Assembly (NCBI GenBank): GCA_002494165.1
Contig: DLBH01000070.1
Coordinates: 1 to 18,704, forward strand
Reading direction: 5' to 3'
Length of the DNA: 18,704 nt
Source: Lachnospiraceae bacterium UBA7026
Lineage (GTDB): Bacteria; Bacillota; Clostridia; Lachnospirales; Lachnospiraceae
The position numbers and the translations under genes were made by a program. This document shows positions 1-7,129 of the stretch, in pieces (position 1 is the stretch's first letter; every line of letters begins with the position of its first letter). The notes below the pieces were generated by a model. The model had not been told where the DNA came from, made no database searches, and worked only from the letters and a program-made list of their open reading frames with translations.

Positions 1-22
1 TCAAATCAGGAAGTCAATAACA

Positions 23-130
23 ATAAGGTCTGCGCCAGCCGGTGATAAGATCTGCGCCGATTAATTCAAAAATCTGCACCAGCCAACTATAAGGTCTGCA
101 CCGGCTGATTCTATGGTCCGGTTCAGTTGC
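23..130. repeat. 22-bp tandem repeat downstream of the KAP NTPase gene
   Basis: Four units with the core ATAAGGTCTGCGCC or close variants begin at about 23, 45, 67 and 89, an exact 22-bp period, followed by a more diverged unit near 111. The same GGTCTG core reappears inside the 3' end of the neighbouring minus-strand gene (near 159 and 199), so the array seems to run into the coding tail. Units are contiguous, without spacers, so this is not a CRISPR array. Confidence 0.75.
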
Positions 131-144
131 TGTTAATCCTCGGT

Positions 145-1338
145 TCAGCTTATTCCGGGGTCTGCGTCCATATCTTCAGGGTTCTCCAGCTCTGTGTCCG
201 GGTCTGTGTCAGAGCCTGTGCCAGATTCTCTATCCTCTGTTTTTTGCGGTATCCGGGGAGCCAGTTCAGCTAAAAGCGCTTCCTTGTTCCATTTTCCATC
301 GGTGACCCACTGTCTCACATGGTCCAGAAGAGTATCGGCGGTGAAGAAGGGGTAGAGGGTCTTAATATCATCATCAGTAACTTCCATGCAGGGAGCCATA
401 TCTTTTTCAATTCCGCTCTTTGAAACCAGGGAGTAGGCCAGGAAGGAATAAAAATACCGCTCTATAAATGGAACCTTGCATTTTCTCAGGTGGTAGTAAA
501 TGCGGAAGAAGTCCTTCAGGCTGCTGATCAGACAGCGGATATTGTGGTATTTATGGATATTTTCCTTGCCGGCAGGCTTGGTTTCAGATTCCGTTACAAA
601 TACTTCATATATCAGATCCCGGTTTTTATAAAGAAACTCTGCATAGGCATCTGTCTGCCAGGCCCTGCCTCCAATGACTGACTCCAGGATCTCATTATAA
701 TCGGGATCGTTAAAAACGGTACGGGATATAATCTTTTCCTTCAGTACATTGTAGGCGATGGTGGAATCCTGCATGGTATTAATAACAGTCATTTCGTTTG
801 CTACAATGATGGTATTGAAATGCTTGTTTTCACAGTATTCATTGATGGTTCCCAGCAGCTCTACCCGGTCAAGGAGAGACCGTTCCATATCATCAAAGAC
901 CAGGACGACCTTTTTTTTCTTGTGGGGAATGGAGAGATGATCTTCTACCTCAGGAGTTATAGGTATCATGTCTAAAAAGTTGACAGCAATCATAGCATCG
1001 GCTACATTGCCGGCCAGGGGATTGATGACCTTGATCATGGGGGTTAGTACGGAAAGAGCCTTTTTTCCATCGTTAAGTTTGTCCAGATCCTCATGAAGAC
1101 TTCCCACAAAAGGCATACAGGAACCGAGCCAGGCATTTTTTACGGCCTTGTTCAGGTCATCGATACTATTTACACCAAAAAGGGATATACGGACAATGAT
1201 ATGGCTGTCCTTGAGGGCTTCTGTCAGCTCCTTTTCAATGATATGGGTTTTACCGCAGCCCCATTCACCGGTAAGGAGAAGGGCACCGGTAGGGTTCTCT
1301 TCTTTACAATAGTAAGCTAATTCTTTTAATGTACTCAT
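145..1338 (-). CDS. KAP-family P-loop NTPase with acidic C-terminal tail
   Basis: A 397-residue protein that probably couples ATP hydrolysis to an unknown task. Near the N-terminus (about residues 24-31) lies a Walker A motif, GEWGCGKT, and near the middle a hydrophobic strand ending in the Walker B motif VVLVFDDMER, the pattern of KAP and related STAND NTPases. The segment between the two motifs is moderately hydrophobic (about residues 96-125) and could be membrane-associated, as in other KAP proteins, but no clear TM helix is seen. The last 30 or so residues are rich in Asp, Glu and Pro and look low-complexity; their DNA resembles the 22-bp repeat downstream. The start has a modest AGGAAG ribosome site. 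KAP NTPases occur in some phage-defence loci, but nothing nearby supports that role here. The family call is good; the function is unknown. Confidence 0.8.
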   Translation of the reverse strand: MSTLKELAYYCKEENPTGALLLTGEWGCGKTHIIEKELTEALKDSHIIVRISLFGVNSIDDLNKAVKNAWLGSCMPFVGSLHEDLDKLNDGKKALSVLTPMIKVINPLAGNVADAMIAVNFLDMIPITPEVEDHLSIPHKKKKVVLVFDDMERSLLDRVELLGTINEYCENKHFNTIIVANEMTVINTMQDSTIAYNVLKEKIISRTVFNDPDYNEILESVIGGRAWQTDAYAEFLYKNRDLIYEVFVTESETKPAGKENIHKYHNIRCLISSLKDFFRIYYHLRKCKVPFIERYFYSFLAYSLVSKSGIEKDMAPCMEVTDDDIKTLYPFFTADTLLDHVRQWVTDGKWNKEALLAELAPRIPQKTEDRESGTGSDTDPDTELENPEDMDADPGIS

Positions 1339-1487
1339 ATTAGTTAATCTTCCTAAGATGCAATATTGTTAATATATTAATTTTTGATTTACAAGGAAAT
1401 GTCTTTTGAAATACTAGTTGATAATAATGTAATTAAGTTATTTATTACCTTTCCTAGAATATCATAAAAAAAGTCAAAAAGCATCTG

Positions 1488-1538
1488 AAAAAAAATAACA
1501 GCCTGCCTAAAAATCTTGGGTTTATCGGGTCCGGCTGT
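1488..1538 (-). terminator. Possible intrinsic terminator after the small membrane protein gene
   Basis: On the minus strand, ACAGCC pairs with GGCTGT six bases at a time across a loop of about 29 bases, and the second arm is followed by TATTTTTTTT. The loop is long and the outer arm overlaps the end of the small ORF, so the call is tentative. Confidence 0.4.
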
Positions 1539-1665
1539 CTGAGCTGGCAGCCTTTATTGCCATGCCGGTAAGAGTGCAGAGAGTCACGCAGGATATGATG
1601 GTCCCGGCTATAAAGAATTTTGTCGTGATTAATCTGGTCTGAATCAGTGAAAATGATTTATTCAT
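1522..1665 (-). CDS. Small single-pass membrane protein, 47 residues
   Basis: A short ORF starting MNKSFSLIQTRL and ending in SSDSRTR. Residues of about 15-38 form one hydrophobic helix (TTKFFIAGTIISCVTLCTLTG), bracketed by a basic N-terminus and a polar tail, so it is predicted to be a one-TM protein with its short N-terminus inside. A GGAG ribosome site lies ten bases before the ATG, and a possible terminator follows. It stands alone between the KAP gene, which is transcribed in the same direction, and the editing-protein gene on the other strand. No family is recognised. Being a real gene is supported by the ribosome site and the clean TM profile, not by homology; it could be a small membrane peptide or type I toxin-like peptide, but there is no direct evidence for toxicity. 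Confidence 0.5.
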   Translation of the reverse strand: MNKSFSLIQTRLITTKFFIAGTIISCVTLCTLTGMAIKAASSDSRTR

Positions 1666-1841
1666 GACAAGTTTTCTCCTATTGCTTCTGTATTATATTT
1701 AGCAAGGGCTGGTTACCTTTCTTATGATTATTTCCTTATGGATTGAGTATAACATACATTACAGCTAGTGAAATAATGAAAAAAATGGTATGCTCTATTT
1801 TGAAAGATTTTAATTTTAAGAAGGAAAAGAAGAGGGAAGTT

Positions 1842-2330
1842 ATGATGATGACCAAAGAAGAAACCTACCAATACCTGACAGACCGGGAGATATCCTTTGA
1901 GATTACAGACCATCCGGCCGTGTTCAATATGGAGGAGCTGGATGCGGTGGATCTGCCTTATCCCGATGCAGATGCCAAGAATCTTTTTGTCAGGGACAGC
2001 AAAAAGAAGAACTATTACCTGATTACGGTTAAGGGAGATAAGCGGGTGAACCTGAAAGAGTTCAGGAAGAAACATGGCCTGAAGAATCTGTCCTTTGCCT
2101 CGGCAGAGGATCTTATGGAGATCATGGGTCTGATTCCCGGTGCCGTGACGCCTCTGGGCCTTTTAAACGACAAGGATAAGAAAGTAATCCTGTATCTGGA
2201 TGCTGCATTTTCTGATGGCCTGATTGGCATTCATCCCAATGACAACAGGGCGACGGTATGGATGAAAGCGTCAGACCTTGTAAGGCTTATTGAGGATCAT
2301 GGGAATCAGGTGGAGATTGTTGAAATCTGA
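1842..2330 (+). CDS. Prolyl-tRNA editing protein, YbaK/ProX (PrdX) family
   Basis: A freestanding deacylase, 162 residues, predicted to hydrolyse mischarged alanyl-tRNA(Pro) in the cytoplasm and so protect translation fidelity. Family hallmarks are the early DHPAVFNMEELD stretch, the AKNLFVRD motif whose lysine matches the catalytic lysine of ProXp-ala enzymes, the GDKRVNLK strand, and the PGAVTPLGLLND loop, ending with HPNDNRATVWM. The length fits the family. The open frame extends upstream to 1743, but the start at 1842 is chosen because an AGAGGGAAG ribosome site lies just before it and homology begins there; three ATG codons follow one another, so 1845 or 1848 are also possible. It appears to be a single-gene unit, with a tandem repeat rather than another gene downstream. 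Confidence 0.88.
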   Translation: MMMTKEETYQYLTDREISFEITDHPAVFNMEELDAVDLPYPDADAKNLFVRDSKKKNYYLITVKGDKRVNLKEFRKKHGLKNLSFASAEDLMEIMGLIPGAVTPLGLLNDKDKKVILYLDAAFSDGLIGIHPNDNRATVWMKASDLVRLIEDHGNQVEIVEI

Positions 2331-2385
2331 TTCATTTATATATATTGATTAGCAATCATATTTCCTGTCAATCTGTCTGACTATT

Positions 2386-2576
2386 TATAAATAGAGATTG
2401 TGTTAAGCCTGACAGCTATAAATAGAGATTGTGTAAAAGCCTGACAGCTATAAATAGAGATTGTGTAAAAGCCTGACAGCTATAAATAGAGAGTGTGTAA
2501 AAGCTTGACAGCTATAAATAGAGAGTGTGTAAAAGCCTGACAGCTATAAATAGATAGTATGTTTAAGCCTGACAGG
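2386..2576. repeat. 32-bp tandem repeat, six units
   Basis: Six head-to-tail units start at 2386, 2417, 2449, 2481, 2513 and 2545. The first is 31 bp, the rest 32 bp, and units two and three are identical. Each reads TATAAATAGAGA, then TGTGTAAAAG, then CCTGACAGC, with small changes in the outer units. There are no unique spacers, so it is not CRISPR. The array fills most of the gap between the editing-protein gene and the HD-domain gene. Confidence 0.9.
2505..2533 (+). promoter_or_regulatory. Promoter-like element inside the 32-bp repeat
   Basis: In the fourth unit the repeat carries a perfect TTGACA (2505-2510), followed after 17 bases by TGTAAA (2528-2533), a partial -10 match. The other units carry CTGACA at the same place, so each repeat is a weaker version of the same promoter-like layout. 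It points towards the HD-domain gene about 110 bases downstream. The -10 match is poor, so this is only suggestive. Confidence 0.3.
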
Positions 2577-2640
2577 ATAATGGACTATTAGAAAAGGGAA
2601 AGGAATTCTACAGGCTTTCCCTTAGATGGAGGAATCAGTC

Positions 2641-3240
2641 ATGGATGAAAGACTCAAAAAACAGTTGGATTTCTCTCTGGAGATTGACAAGGAGAAAAAT
2701 ATATTCCGCCAGACCCACCTTTCCGGTCATGGCAGGAGGGAAAATGATGCGGAGCATGCCTGGCATATGGCCATTATGGCCTACATTTTACGGGAGTATG
2801 CCAATGAGGAAGTGGACATCGGCAAGGTCATGCTCATGTGCCTGATCCACGATATCGTGGAGATTGATGCCGGGGATACCTATGCCTATGACCAAGTAAA
2901 TCTTAAGACCCAGAAAGCCCGGGAAGATGCAGCCAAGGAGAGGATATTTTCCCTGCTTCCAGAAGACCAGAAGGAGGAACTGATCGGCCTCTTTGATGAG
3001 TTTGAGGCTTACCAAACCGCCGAATCCAAATACGCTCATTCCCTTGATAACCTCCAGCCCCTCATGCTCAATAACAGTAATGACGGCGGGGACTGGAAAG
3101 AACACGGCGTATCGGCGGACATGGTCTACGTCCGGCAGAGAAAGACCCGGCTGGGCTCGGAGAAGCTCTTTGAGGTTACTGACCGGATTATCAAAGACCA
3201 TATCAGGAAGGGCAATCTGAAGGAGTCCAGCCATGACTGA
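2641..3240 (+). CDS. HD-domain phosphohydrolase, YfbR/HDDC2-like
   Basis: A 199-residue metal-dependent phosphohydrolase of the HD superfamily; relatives remove the 5'-phosphate from (deoxy)nucleoside monophosphates. The metal-binding residues are visible in order: the histidine in RRENDAEHAWH, the HD pair in CLIHDIVEIDAGD, and a later aspartate in HSLDNLQPLML. The length is typical of the family. An ATG at 2626 is in frame, but the GGAGG at 2628-2632 sits inside that extension with good spacing to the ATG at 2641, so the latter is the likely start. The gene is bracketed by tandem repeats: a 32-bp array before it, and a 14-bp array that begins at its own stop codon. The nucleotide substrate cannot be read from the sequence. 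Confidence 0.85.
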   Translation: MDERLKKQLDFSLEIDKEKNIFRQTHLSGHGRRENDAEHAWHMAIMAYILREYANEEVDIGKVMLMCLIHDIVEIDAGDTYAYDQVNLKTQKAREDAAKERIFSLLPEDQKEELIGLFDEFEAYQTAESKYAHSLDNLQPLMLNNSNDGGDWKEHGVSADMVYVRQRKTRLGSEKLFEVTDRIIKDHIRKGNLKESSHD

Positions 3241-3420
3241 CGACGAGTTATTGACGACTGGTTACTGACGACTGGTTACTGACGACTTACTACTGACGAC
3301 TGGTTATTGACGACTTACTACTGACGACTGGTTACTGATGGCTGGTTACTGATGACTGGTTACTGATTACTGATGACTGGATATTGATATCTAATATATC
3401 GGTGAGTAATTACTGATGAT
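3236..3420. repeat. 14-bp degenerate tandem repeat at the HD gene stop codon
   Basis: From the last codons of the HD-domain gene, the sequence repeats TGACGACTGGTTAC and variants (TGATGACTGGTTAC, TGACGACTTACTAC) about a dozen times, decaying towards the right end. Every unit contains TGA, so no long frame crosses it. It is not similar to the 32-bp array on the other side of the same gene. Confidence 0.8.
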
Positions 3421-3444
3421 TGATTATTAATTACCTGTCCCTTT

Positions 3445-3695
3445 TTAAACCAGGAGTTTAATGCCGGTTCCACTTTTTTCTGTTATCATAAGGTCGTCCC
3501 GGAAAAAGAGCTTCTTTTCCCCGGGCAGCCGGCCATAAAGCCGGTTTGTGACCAGACAGGTTTTCCTGCCGGATTCAGGCGCATACAGCAAAGCGATAAT
3601 AAGATGGGTCATTAGATTAAAGGAAACTGCCAAAGTACTATTTAAGATCAGTCCAGTCAAAGCGTCTGCACCCAAATATCCGGTAATTTACCTGT
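3445..3695. other. Spacer without a recognisable gene
   Basis: About 250 bases between the 14-bp repeat and the hairpin before the DUF2828-like remnant. A 76-codon frame is open on the minus strand, but it has no ribosome site, starts with a non-ATG codon and resembles no family known to me. GC content is higher than in the flanking spacers, so a decayed gene is possible. Confidence 0.3.
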
Positions 3696-3697
3696 TC

Positions 3698-3743
3698 ATG
3701 GATCTCCCCTGACACAGCTTGTGTCTTTTATGGGGAGGTCCAT
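3698..3743 (+). promoter_or_regulatory. Long hairpin upstream of the DUF2828-like remnant
   Basis: ATGGATCTCCCC (3698-3709) pairs with GGGGAGGTCCAT (3732-3743) over 12 positions with one G-U pair, and inside it GACACA (3711-3716) pairs with TGTGTC (3720-3725) around a three-base loop. A six-base bulge, TTTTAT, lies on one side. It ends 17 bases before the GGAGG ribosome site (3761-3765). It has no U-tract, so it is not an intrinsic terminator; it may be a leader structure or part of a small RNA. Confidence 0.5.
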
Positions 3744-3772
3744 AAATTTTGTAGAAAAAAGGAGGAATTGAG

Positions 3773-4500
3773 ATGGGTTATCTGAATCAATTAAAACTGG
3801 AAGCCAGCTGCACCAGAACTTTAAATGGGGCAAAGTCCTATGCCAGTAGTGGTCAGGCCTGTCTTGATTTCTTTGCTGTAGCAGGAGGGATGAGCTATCG
3901 TAAGGCTGATGATCAGATCCGGCTTTTCGACAGGGCTTATATAGAGACACCGGATTTAGCCATGAAACTATTATTTCATCTGCGGGATATCCGGGGAGGT
4001 ATGGGAGAGAGAAAGCTCTTCCGGACCCTTCTCAGACATGTGGCCACCAGCTGGTAGAAGTTCATGGAGAGACTCTCCGTGATAAGCTTAAGTACCTCTC
4101 CACCCTGCCCTGGGGCGGCAGCACCAACCTGGAGGCGGTCTTCAGCCTGCTCCTGGAAACTGCCGTCAAGTGGCAGGCAAAGCAGGAGGAGATGCCCCAG
4201 GTAATCTACATTTTCTCAGATATGGAGTTTGACTCCTGCATGGAAAATGCGGACAAAACGGTCTATGACCAGGCCAAAGAGCGGTTTGAGGCCTCCGGCT
4301 ACCGGATGCCTGCGGTAGTATTTCAAAATGTTAACAGCTGGCACATGCAGACGCCGGTAAGGGCCCGGACCAAGGGGACAGCCCTTGCCAGCGGTGCCTC
4401 CACTGCTACCATGGGCCACAAATTTGATGGCAATATCACTCCCATGGACCATATGCTTCGGGTCTTGAATAGCGGCCGCTATTCCATGATTCACGCCTGA
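3773..4500 (+). pseudogene. Collapsed DUF2828/vWA (Ro60-like) gene
   Basis: The first frame (3773-4057) encodes 94 residues typical of the N-terminus of the DUF2828 family: a conserved start, CLDFFAVAGGM, then LAMKLLFHLRDIRGGMGERK. It stops at a TAG shortly afterwards. In another frame, from about 4045 to 4500, the sequence continues with the C-terminal von Willebrand A part: HQLVEVHGETL, LPWGGSTNLEAVF, IYIFSDMEFD and a VLNSGRY end. The middle, including the first metal-ion site motif (DxSxS) of the vWA fold, is missing. The family has a helical-repeat plus vWA layout like the RNA-binding protein Ro60. The remaining halves are in different frames, so this is a deletion plus frameshift remnant. 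A GGAGG site seven bases before the ATG is still intact. Exact junction (about 4036-4047) is estimated. Confidence 0.78.
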
Positions 4501-4599
4501 GGCCGGCCCTGGATTGCCGGGCCTTTGGGACTCCGTCTTAACTGGCCTCTGACTACTCTTCCTAGTAACCCTTTTTTTCACTGGTCCAGCTTTTTCTCC

Positions 4600-4628
4600 T
4601 TGATAAATCTGTGGAAATTAGATATAAT
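4600..4628 (+). promoter_or_regulatory. Sigma-70-type promoter of the XRE regulator
   Basis: TTGATA at 4600-4605 and a perfect TATAAT at 4623-4628 are separated by 17 bases. Transcription would start near 4635, giving a leader of about 48 bases before the ATG at 4683. This is one of the two clearest promoters in the window. Confidence 0.75.
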
Positions 4629-4682
4629 ACTTTTTCTATGAAACTATTTTATATTCCTATATTTAAAAGGGAGGATGGTGCT

Positions 4683-4988
4683 ATGGCTGTAACAATCGCA
4701 TATCCTGTGATAAACCTGCCTGAGACCGGCCGCCGTATTGAATGGCAGCGCCGCAAGGCAGGTATGACCGTCCGGGATCTCCAGACCTATTTTGGTTTCG
4801 AGTATCCCCAGGCCATATACAAATGGCAGCACGGCGAGTGCCTGCCCACAGTAGATAACCTGCTGGCCCTGTCACGGCTGCTGCAGGTATCCATGGAAGA
4901 CCTCCTGGTGTATGAGGACCAGGGGGTCTCTCATTTTATAGACAGGATTTACTGGCAGATACTTTATGATTTCCAAGCTTGTTCTTGA
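4683..4988 (+). CDS. XRE-family helix-turn-helix regulator
   Basis: A 101-residue cytoplasmic DNA-binding protein. Residues of about 13-75 form a Cro/C1-type domain: GRRIEWQRRKAGMTVRDLQ, then the recognition segment YPQAIYKWQHGECLPTVDNLLALSRLL and the family ending SMEDLLVYED. The C-terminal part is short and carries no sensor domain. The frame is open back to a GTG at 4611, but that would overlap the promoter, and a GGGAGG site precedes the ATG at 4683, so this start is used. It lies between a dead gene and the CmpB-like gene; its targets are not known. It may regulate itself or a neighbour, but no clear operator is visible. Confidence 0.82.
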   Translation: MAVTIAYPVINLPETGRRIEWQRRKAGMTVRDLQTYFGFEYPQAIYKWQHGECLPTVDNLLALSRLLQVSMEDLLVYEDQGVSHFIDRIYWQILYDFQACS

Positions 4989-5026
4989 GAGATTTTTTAA
5001 TTAATGGTATTATTAATTGTTATTTG

Positions 5027-5129
5027 GTCTGTGATCTTCAGGACAAACCAAATTTGTTTTGACTTGTGGATTTCAGGAATGATTCGATTGATTTAGACTT
5101 GTAGACTTCAGGAATGATTCAATGAATAT
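5027..5129. repeat. 35-bp tandem repeat upstream of the CmpB-like gene
   Basis: Two good copies (5061-5095 and from 5096) share GACTTGTGGATTTCAGGAATGATTC with few changes, and a third, weaker copy (TCTGTGATCTTCAGGACA) precedes them. The period is 35 bp. The copies fill the gap between the XRE gene and the next coding sequence. Confidence 0.6.
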
Positions 5130-5178
5130 GCATAAGGCAGGCATGTCAAACTAAAATATAAACTTGGAGGAAAGACTG

Positions 5179-6090
5179 ATGATAGCAGGTATGACATATT
5201 ATGAGATGGCAGGATATTTCCTGGTATACTCCTTCCTTGGATGGTGTCTGGAGGTGGTCTACCAGGCAGTAAAGAGAGGCAAGGTGGTTAACAGGGGTTT
5301 TCTTTGCGGTCCTGTCTGTCCTGTCTACGGTTTCGGAGTCCTGGCTGTCTTCATACTGACCAAGTCACCCCTGGCAGAGAGATTGGGAATCACCGGAGCC
5401 AGTCTGGCCCAGGGCAATGACCTGGCAGGTATCCTCATTCTCTATGTTTTTGGTGTGCTTCTGGCTACGACAGTGGAGCTGCTGGCCGGCTGGCTGCTGG
5501 ATGTGCTTTTTCATGCCAGGTGGTGGGACTACAGTAAAGAACCCTTTAATTTCCACGGCTATATCTGCCTCTGTTTCAGCCTGATCTGGGGAGCAGCCAT
5601 CCTTTTCGTAGTTCTGATCCTTCAGCCAGTCATAGAGATGGACAGCCGTCTGGAGATACCCCCGTCTGTGGGCTGGGTCATCCTGGCCGTCTGCTATGCG
5701 ATCCTGGCTTTGGACCTGTTGGTTACTGTCATGATTGTGGCAGGATTTAATAAAAAGTTATCTGAGCTGGATAAGCTGCAGCAGGAGCTTAGGCGGGTCA
5801 GCGATGGTCTCAGCCAGAAGCTGGGTAATGATACCCTCAAGGTCGAAAAGAATGTGAGTAAGGTAAAAGACCAGGCGGAATTGAAAAGACGTGACCTGCA
5901 GACCAGGATCAATGAAAAGAAGCAGGAGTTGATGAATTCCGATGCCTTTTTCGGGCCAAAGCGGCTTTTAAAGGCCTTCCCTGATATCAGGCACCGGGAT
6001 TACCAGGATGCTCTCAATACTTTACGGGCCAAGGCCTTTTCCAGAAGGCCCGGATCACCGGATAAGAAAGAGATGGAAGACCAGGGCTGA
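5179..6090 (+). CDS. CmpB-like putative ABC transporter permease family membrane protein
   Basis: A 303-residue integral membrane protein of the family usually labelled putative ABC transporter permease (CmpB type, PF06541); its substrate is not established. Hallmarks are SFLGWCLEVVYQ in the first TM helix, NRGFLCGPVCPVYGFG before the second, and WWDYSKEPFNFHGYICL with the following helix. I count about five to six hydrophobic helices up to residue 195, then a charged, probably coiled-coil cytoplasmic region of about 105 residues rich in Lys, Glu, Gln and Leu. An in-frame TTG at 5164 is possible, but GGAGG (5166-5170) sits eight bases before the ATG at 5179. The gene appears to be monocistronic and its end converges on the MATE gene. 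Confidence 0.75.
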   Translation: MIAGMTYYEMAGYFLVYSFLGWCLEVVYQAVKRGKVVNRGFLCGPVCPVYGFGVLAVFILTKSPLAERLGITGASLAQGNDLAGILILYVFGVLLATTVELLAGWLLDVLFHARWWDYSKEPFNFHGYICLCFSLIWGAAILFVVLILQPVIEMDSRLEIPPSVGWVILAVCYAILALDLLVTVMIVAGFNKKLSELDKLQQELRRVSDGLSQKLGNDTLKVEKNVSKVKDQAELKRRDLQTRINEKKQELMNSDAFFGPKRLLKAFPDIRHRDYQDALNTLRAKAFSRRPGSPDKKEMEDQG

Positions 6091-6201
6091 CCTGGACCTG
6101 ACTGGGAATCCACCTGGATCTGACCGAAAAGCCAGGATTCGGCCGGGAATTCACCCAGGCTGGCCTGTGAACAGAGTGACCGACATTTTTTCATTAAAAA
6201 G

Positions 6202-6235
6202 AAGGGGTTAGAGGATGTTAATCCTCTAATCCCTT
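6202..6235 (-). terminator. Intrinsic terminator overlapping the MATE stop codon
   Basis: AAGGGGTTAGAGGA (6202-6215) and TCCTCTAATCCCTT (6222-6235) form a 14-bp stem with one G-U pair around the loop TGTTAA. On the minus strand it is followed by CTTTTTAATG, a U-rich run. The MATE stop codon lies at the edge of the loop, so the hairpin is partly inside the coding sequence. Confidence 0.75.
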
Positions 6236-6829
6236 CAGTGCTTTACGGAATTGTATGAAGAATAATATACTGGTAAAGGTCACGGCCAGGACGTCGGCTA
6301 CCGGCTCTGCCATATAGACGGACATGGCCTTGTCCCCCAGGATATTCAAGGCGGGAAGCAAATAGATCAGGGGGATCAAAAGTACAAATTTCCTCACCAC
6401 TGCAACGATAATGGAGCAGAGGGCATAGCCGATGGTATTTTCACTGGCTCCGAAGACCAGCAGGAGCTGGCGGTTGAAAAGGACCAGAGTCAGAGTCAGG
6501 AGGGCTGAGATCAGCAGCAGCAAGGTGAGACAATTGGAAAGGATATGGTTGGCTTTCTCATAATCCTTCTTTCCCATGCTGATGGAAGCCCGGGGCGCTC
6601 CATCGGAGCTTACCAGGGCGGCAAAGGCCGAGATGACCATGATGAGGGGCATACAGACGCCTACACCCGTCAGAGCCAGGGCCCCCTCTCCCGGAATGTG
6701 ACCGATATAGATCCGGTCCACGATGTTATAGAGCATATTTACCAGCTGGGCGATAACCGTAGGGACAGCCAGCTTCCATAATAGTTTGTTGACCGGTTCC
6801 CTTCCCAGAAATTCTTTGTCTGTGTTCAT
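6218..6829 (-). CDS. MATE-family efflux transporter, internally deleted
   Basis: A 203-residue frame made from the two ends of a MATE (multidrug and toxin extrusion) transporter, whose intact members are about 440-460 residues with 12 TM helices. Residues 1-134 match the N-terminus: LLWKLAVPTVIAQLVNMLYN, the DRIYIGHIPG loop, ALTGVGVCMPL, then GASENTIGYA. Residues from about 146 match the C-terminal helices: RKFVLLIPLIYLLP and the short last helix before the end. The middle, roughly TM helices 5-10, is gone, apparently in frame near positions 6390-6427. The AGGAGA ribosome site and the promoter are intact, so a short protein may still be made, but it could not form the normal two-bundle transporter. 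Treat it as a likely pseudogene with an open frame; a misassembly is the alternative. Confidence 0.75.
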   Translation of the reverse strand: MNTDKEFLGREPVNKLLWKLAVPTVIAQLVNMLYNIVDRIYIGHIPGEGALALTGVGVCMPLIMVISAFAALVSSDGAPRASISMGKKDYEKANHILSNCLTLLLLISALLTLTLVLFNRQLLLVFGASENTIGYALCSIIVAVVRKFVLLIPLIYLLPALNILGDKAMSVYMAEPVADVLAVTFTSILFFIQFRKALKGLED

Positions 6830-6901
6830 GATATGGTTCTCCTAAAATGTTTCTGCTGGTTTATTTGTGTCTAAGGTCTGAAATGGCTAATCATTTGTCT
6901 G

Positions 6902-6930
6902 CTTATAGAAAGTCTTTATCTTTCTGTCAA
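6902..6930 (-). promoter_or_regulatory. Promoter of the MATE gene with a palindromic spacer
   Basis: On the minus strand, TTGACA (6925-6930) and TATAAG (6902-6907) are exactly 17 bases apart. The spacer reads GAAAGATAAAGACTTTC, an inverted repeat whose GAAAG and CTTTC arms abut both hexamers. The start site would lie near 6895, some 65 bases before the ATG. The palindrome is well placed for a repressor or a MerR-type activator, though none is encoded next to it. Confidence 0.7.
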
Positions 6931-7129
6931 GGAGATGGACACCATTTTTACGGTAATTCTTTTCTTCTGATAGTTTCTGATACTTTATTTTTTCCAGGAA
7001 ATCTTTTAAAATGGATGAATGACTATCCGGAAAAGCTCATGAAAAGTCAATTGATATATTGTTAAGCATTAATATATGGAATCGGTAGTTAGAAATGACG
7101 GTATCACAAAGAGGAGTGAAATAGATAAA

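Noticed and set aside
2386..2576. CRISPR array
   Set aside because: Units of 31-32 bp are directly joined with no unique spacers, and no cas gene is present.
3445..3675. 76-codon minus-strand gene
   Set aside because: No ATG or ribosome site at its start and no family resemblance; listed only as a spacer without a recognised gene.
3440..3700. Y RNA with a tRNA-like fold
   Set aside because: I searched the spacer for a T-arm and acceptor-like pairing and found none; only the hairpin at 3698-3743 is convincing.
4502..4524. Terminator after the DUF2828-like remnant
   Set aside because: A GC-rich hairpin (GGCCGGC with GCCGGGCC) is present, but only three T residues follow, so there is no real U-tract.
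6847..7065. 72-codon plus-strand gene between the MATE and PHP genes
   Set aside because: It overlaps the well-supported MATE promoter on the other strand, has no ribosome site and its protein has no recognisable features.
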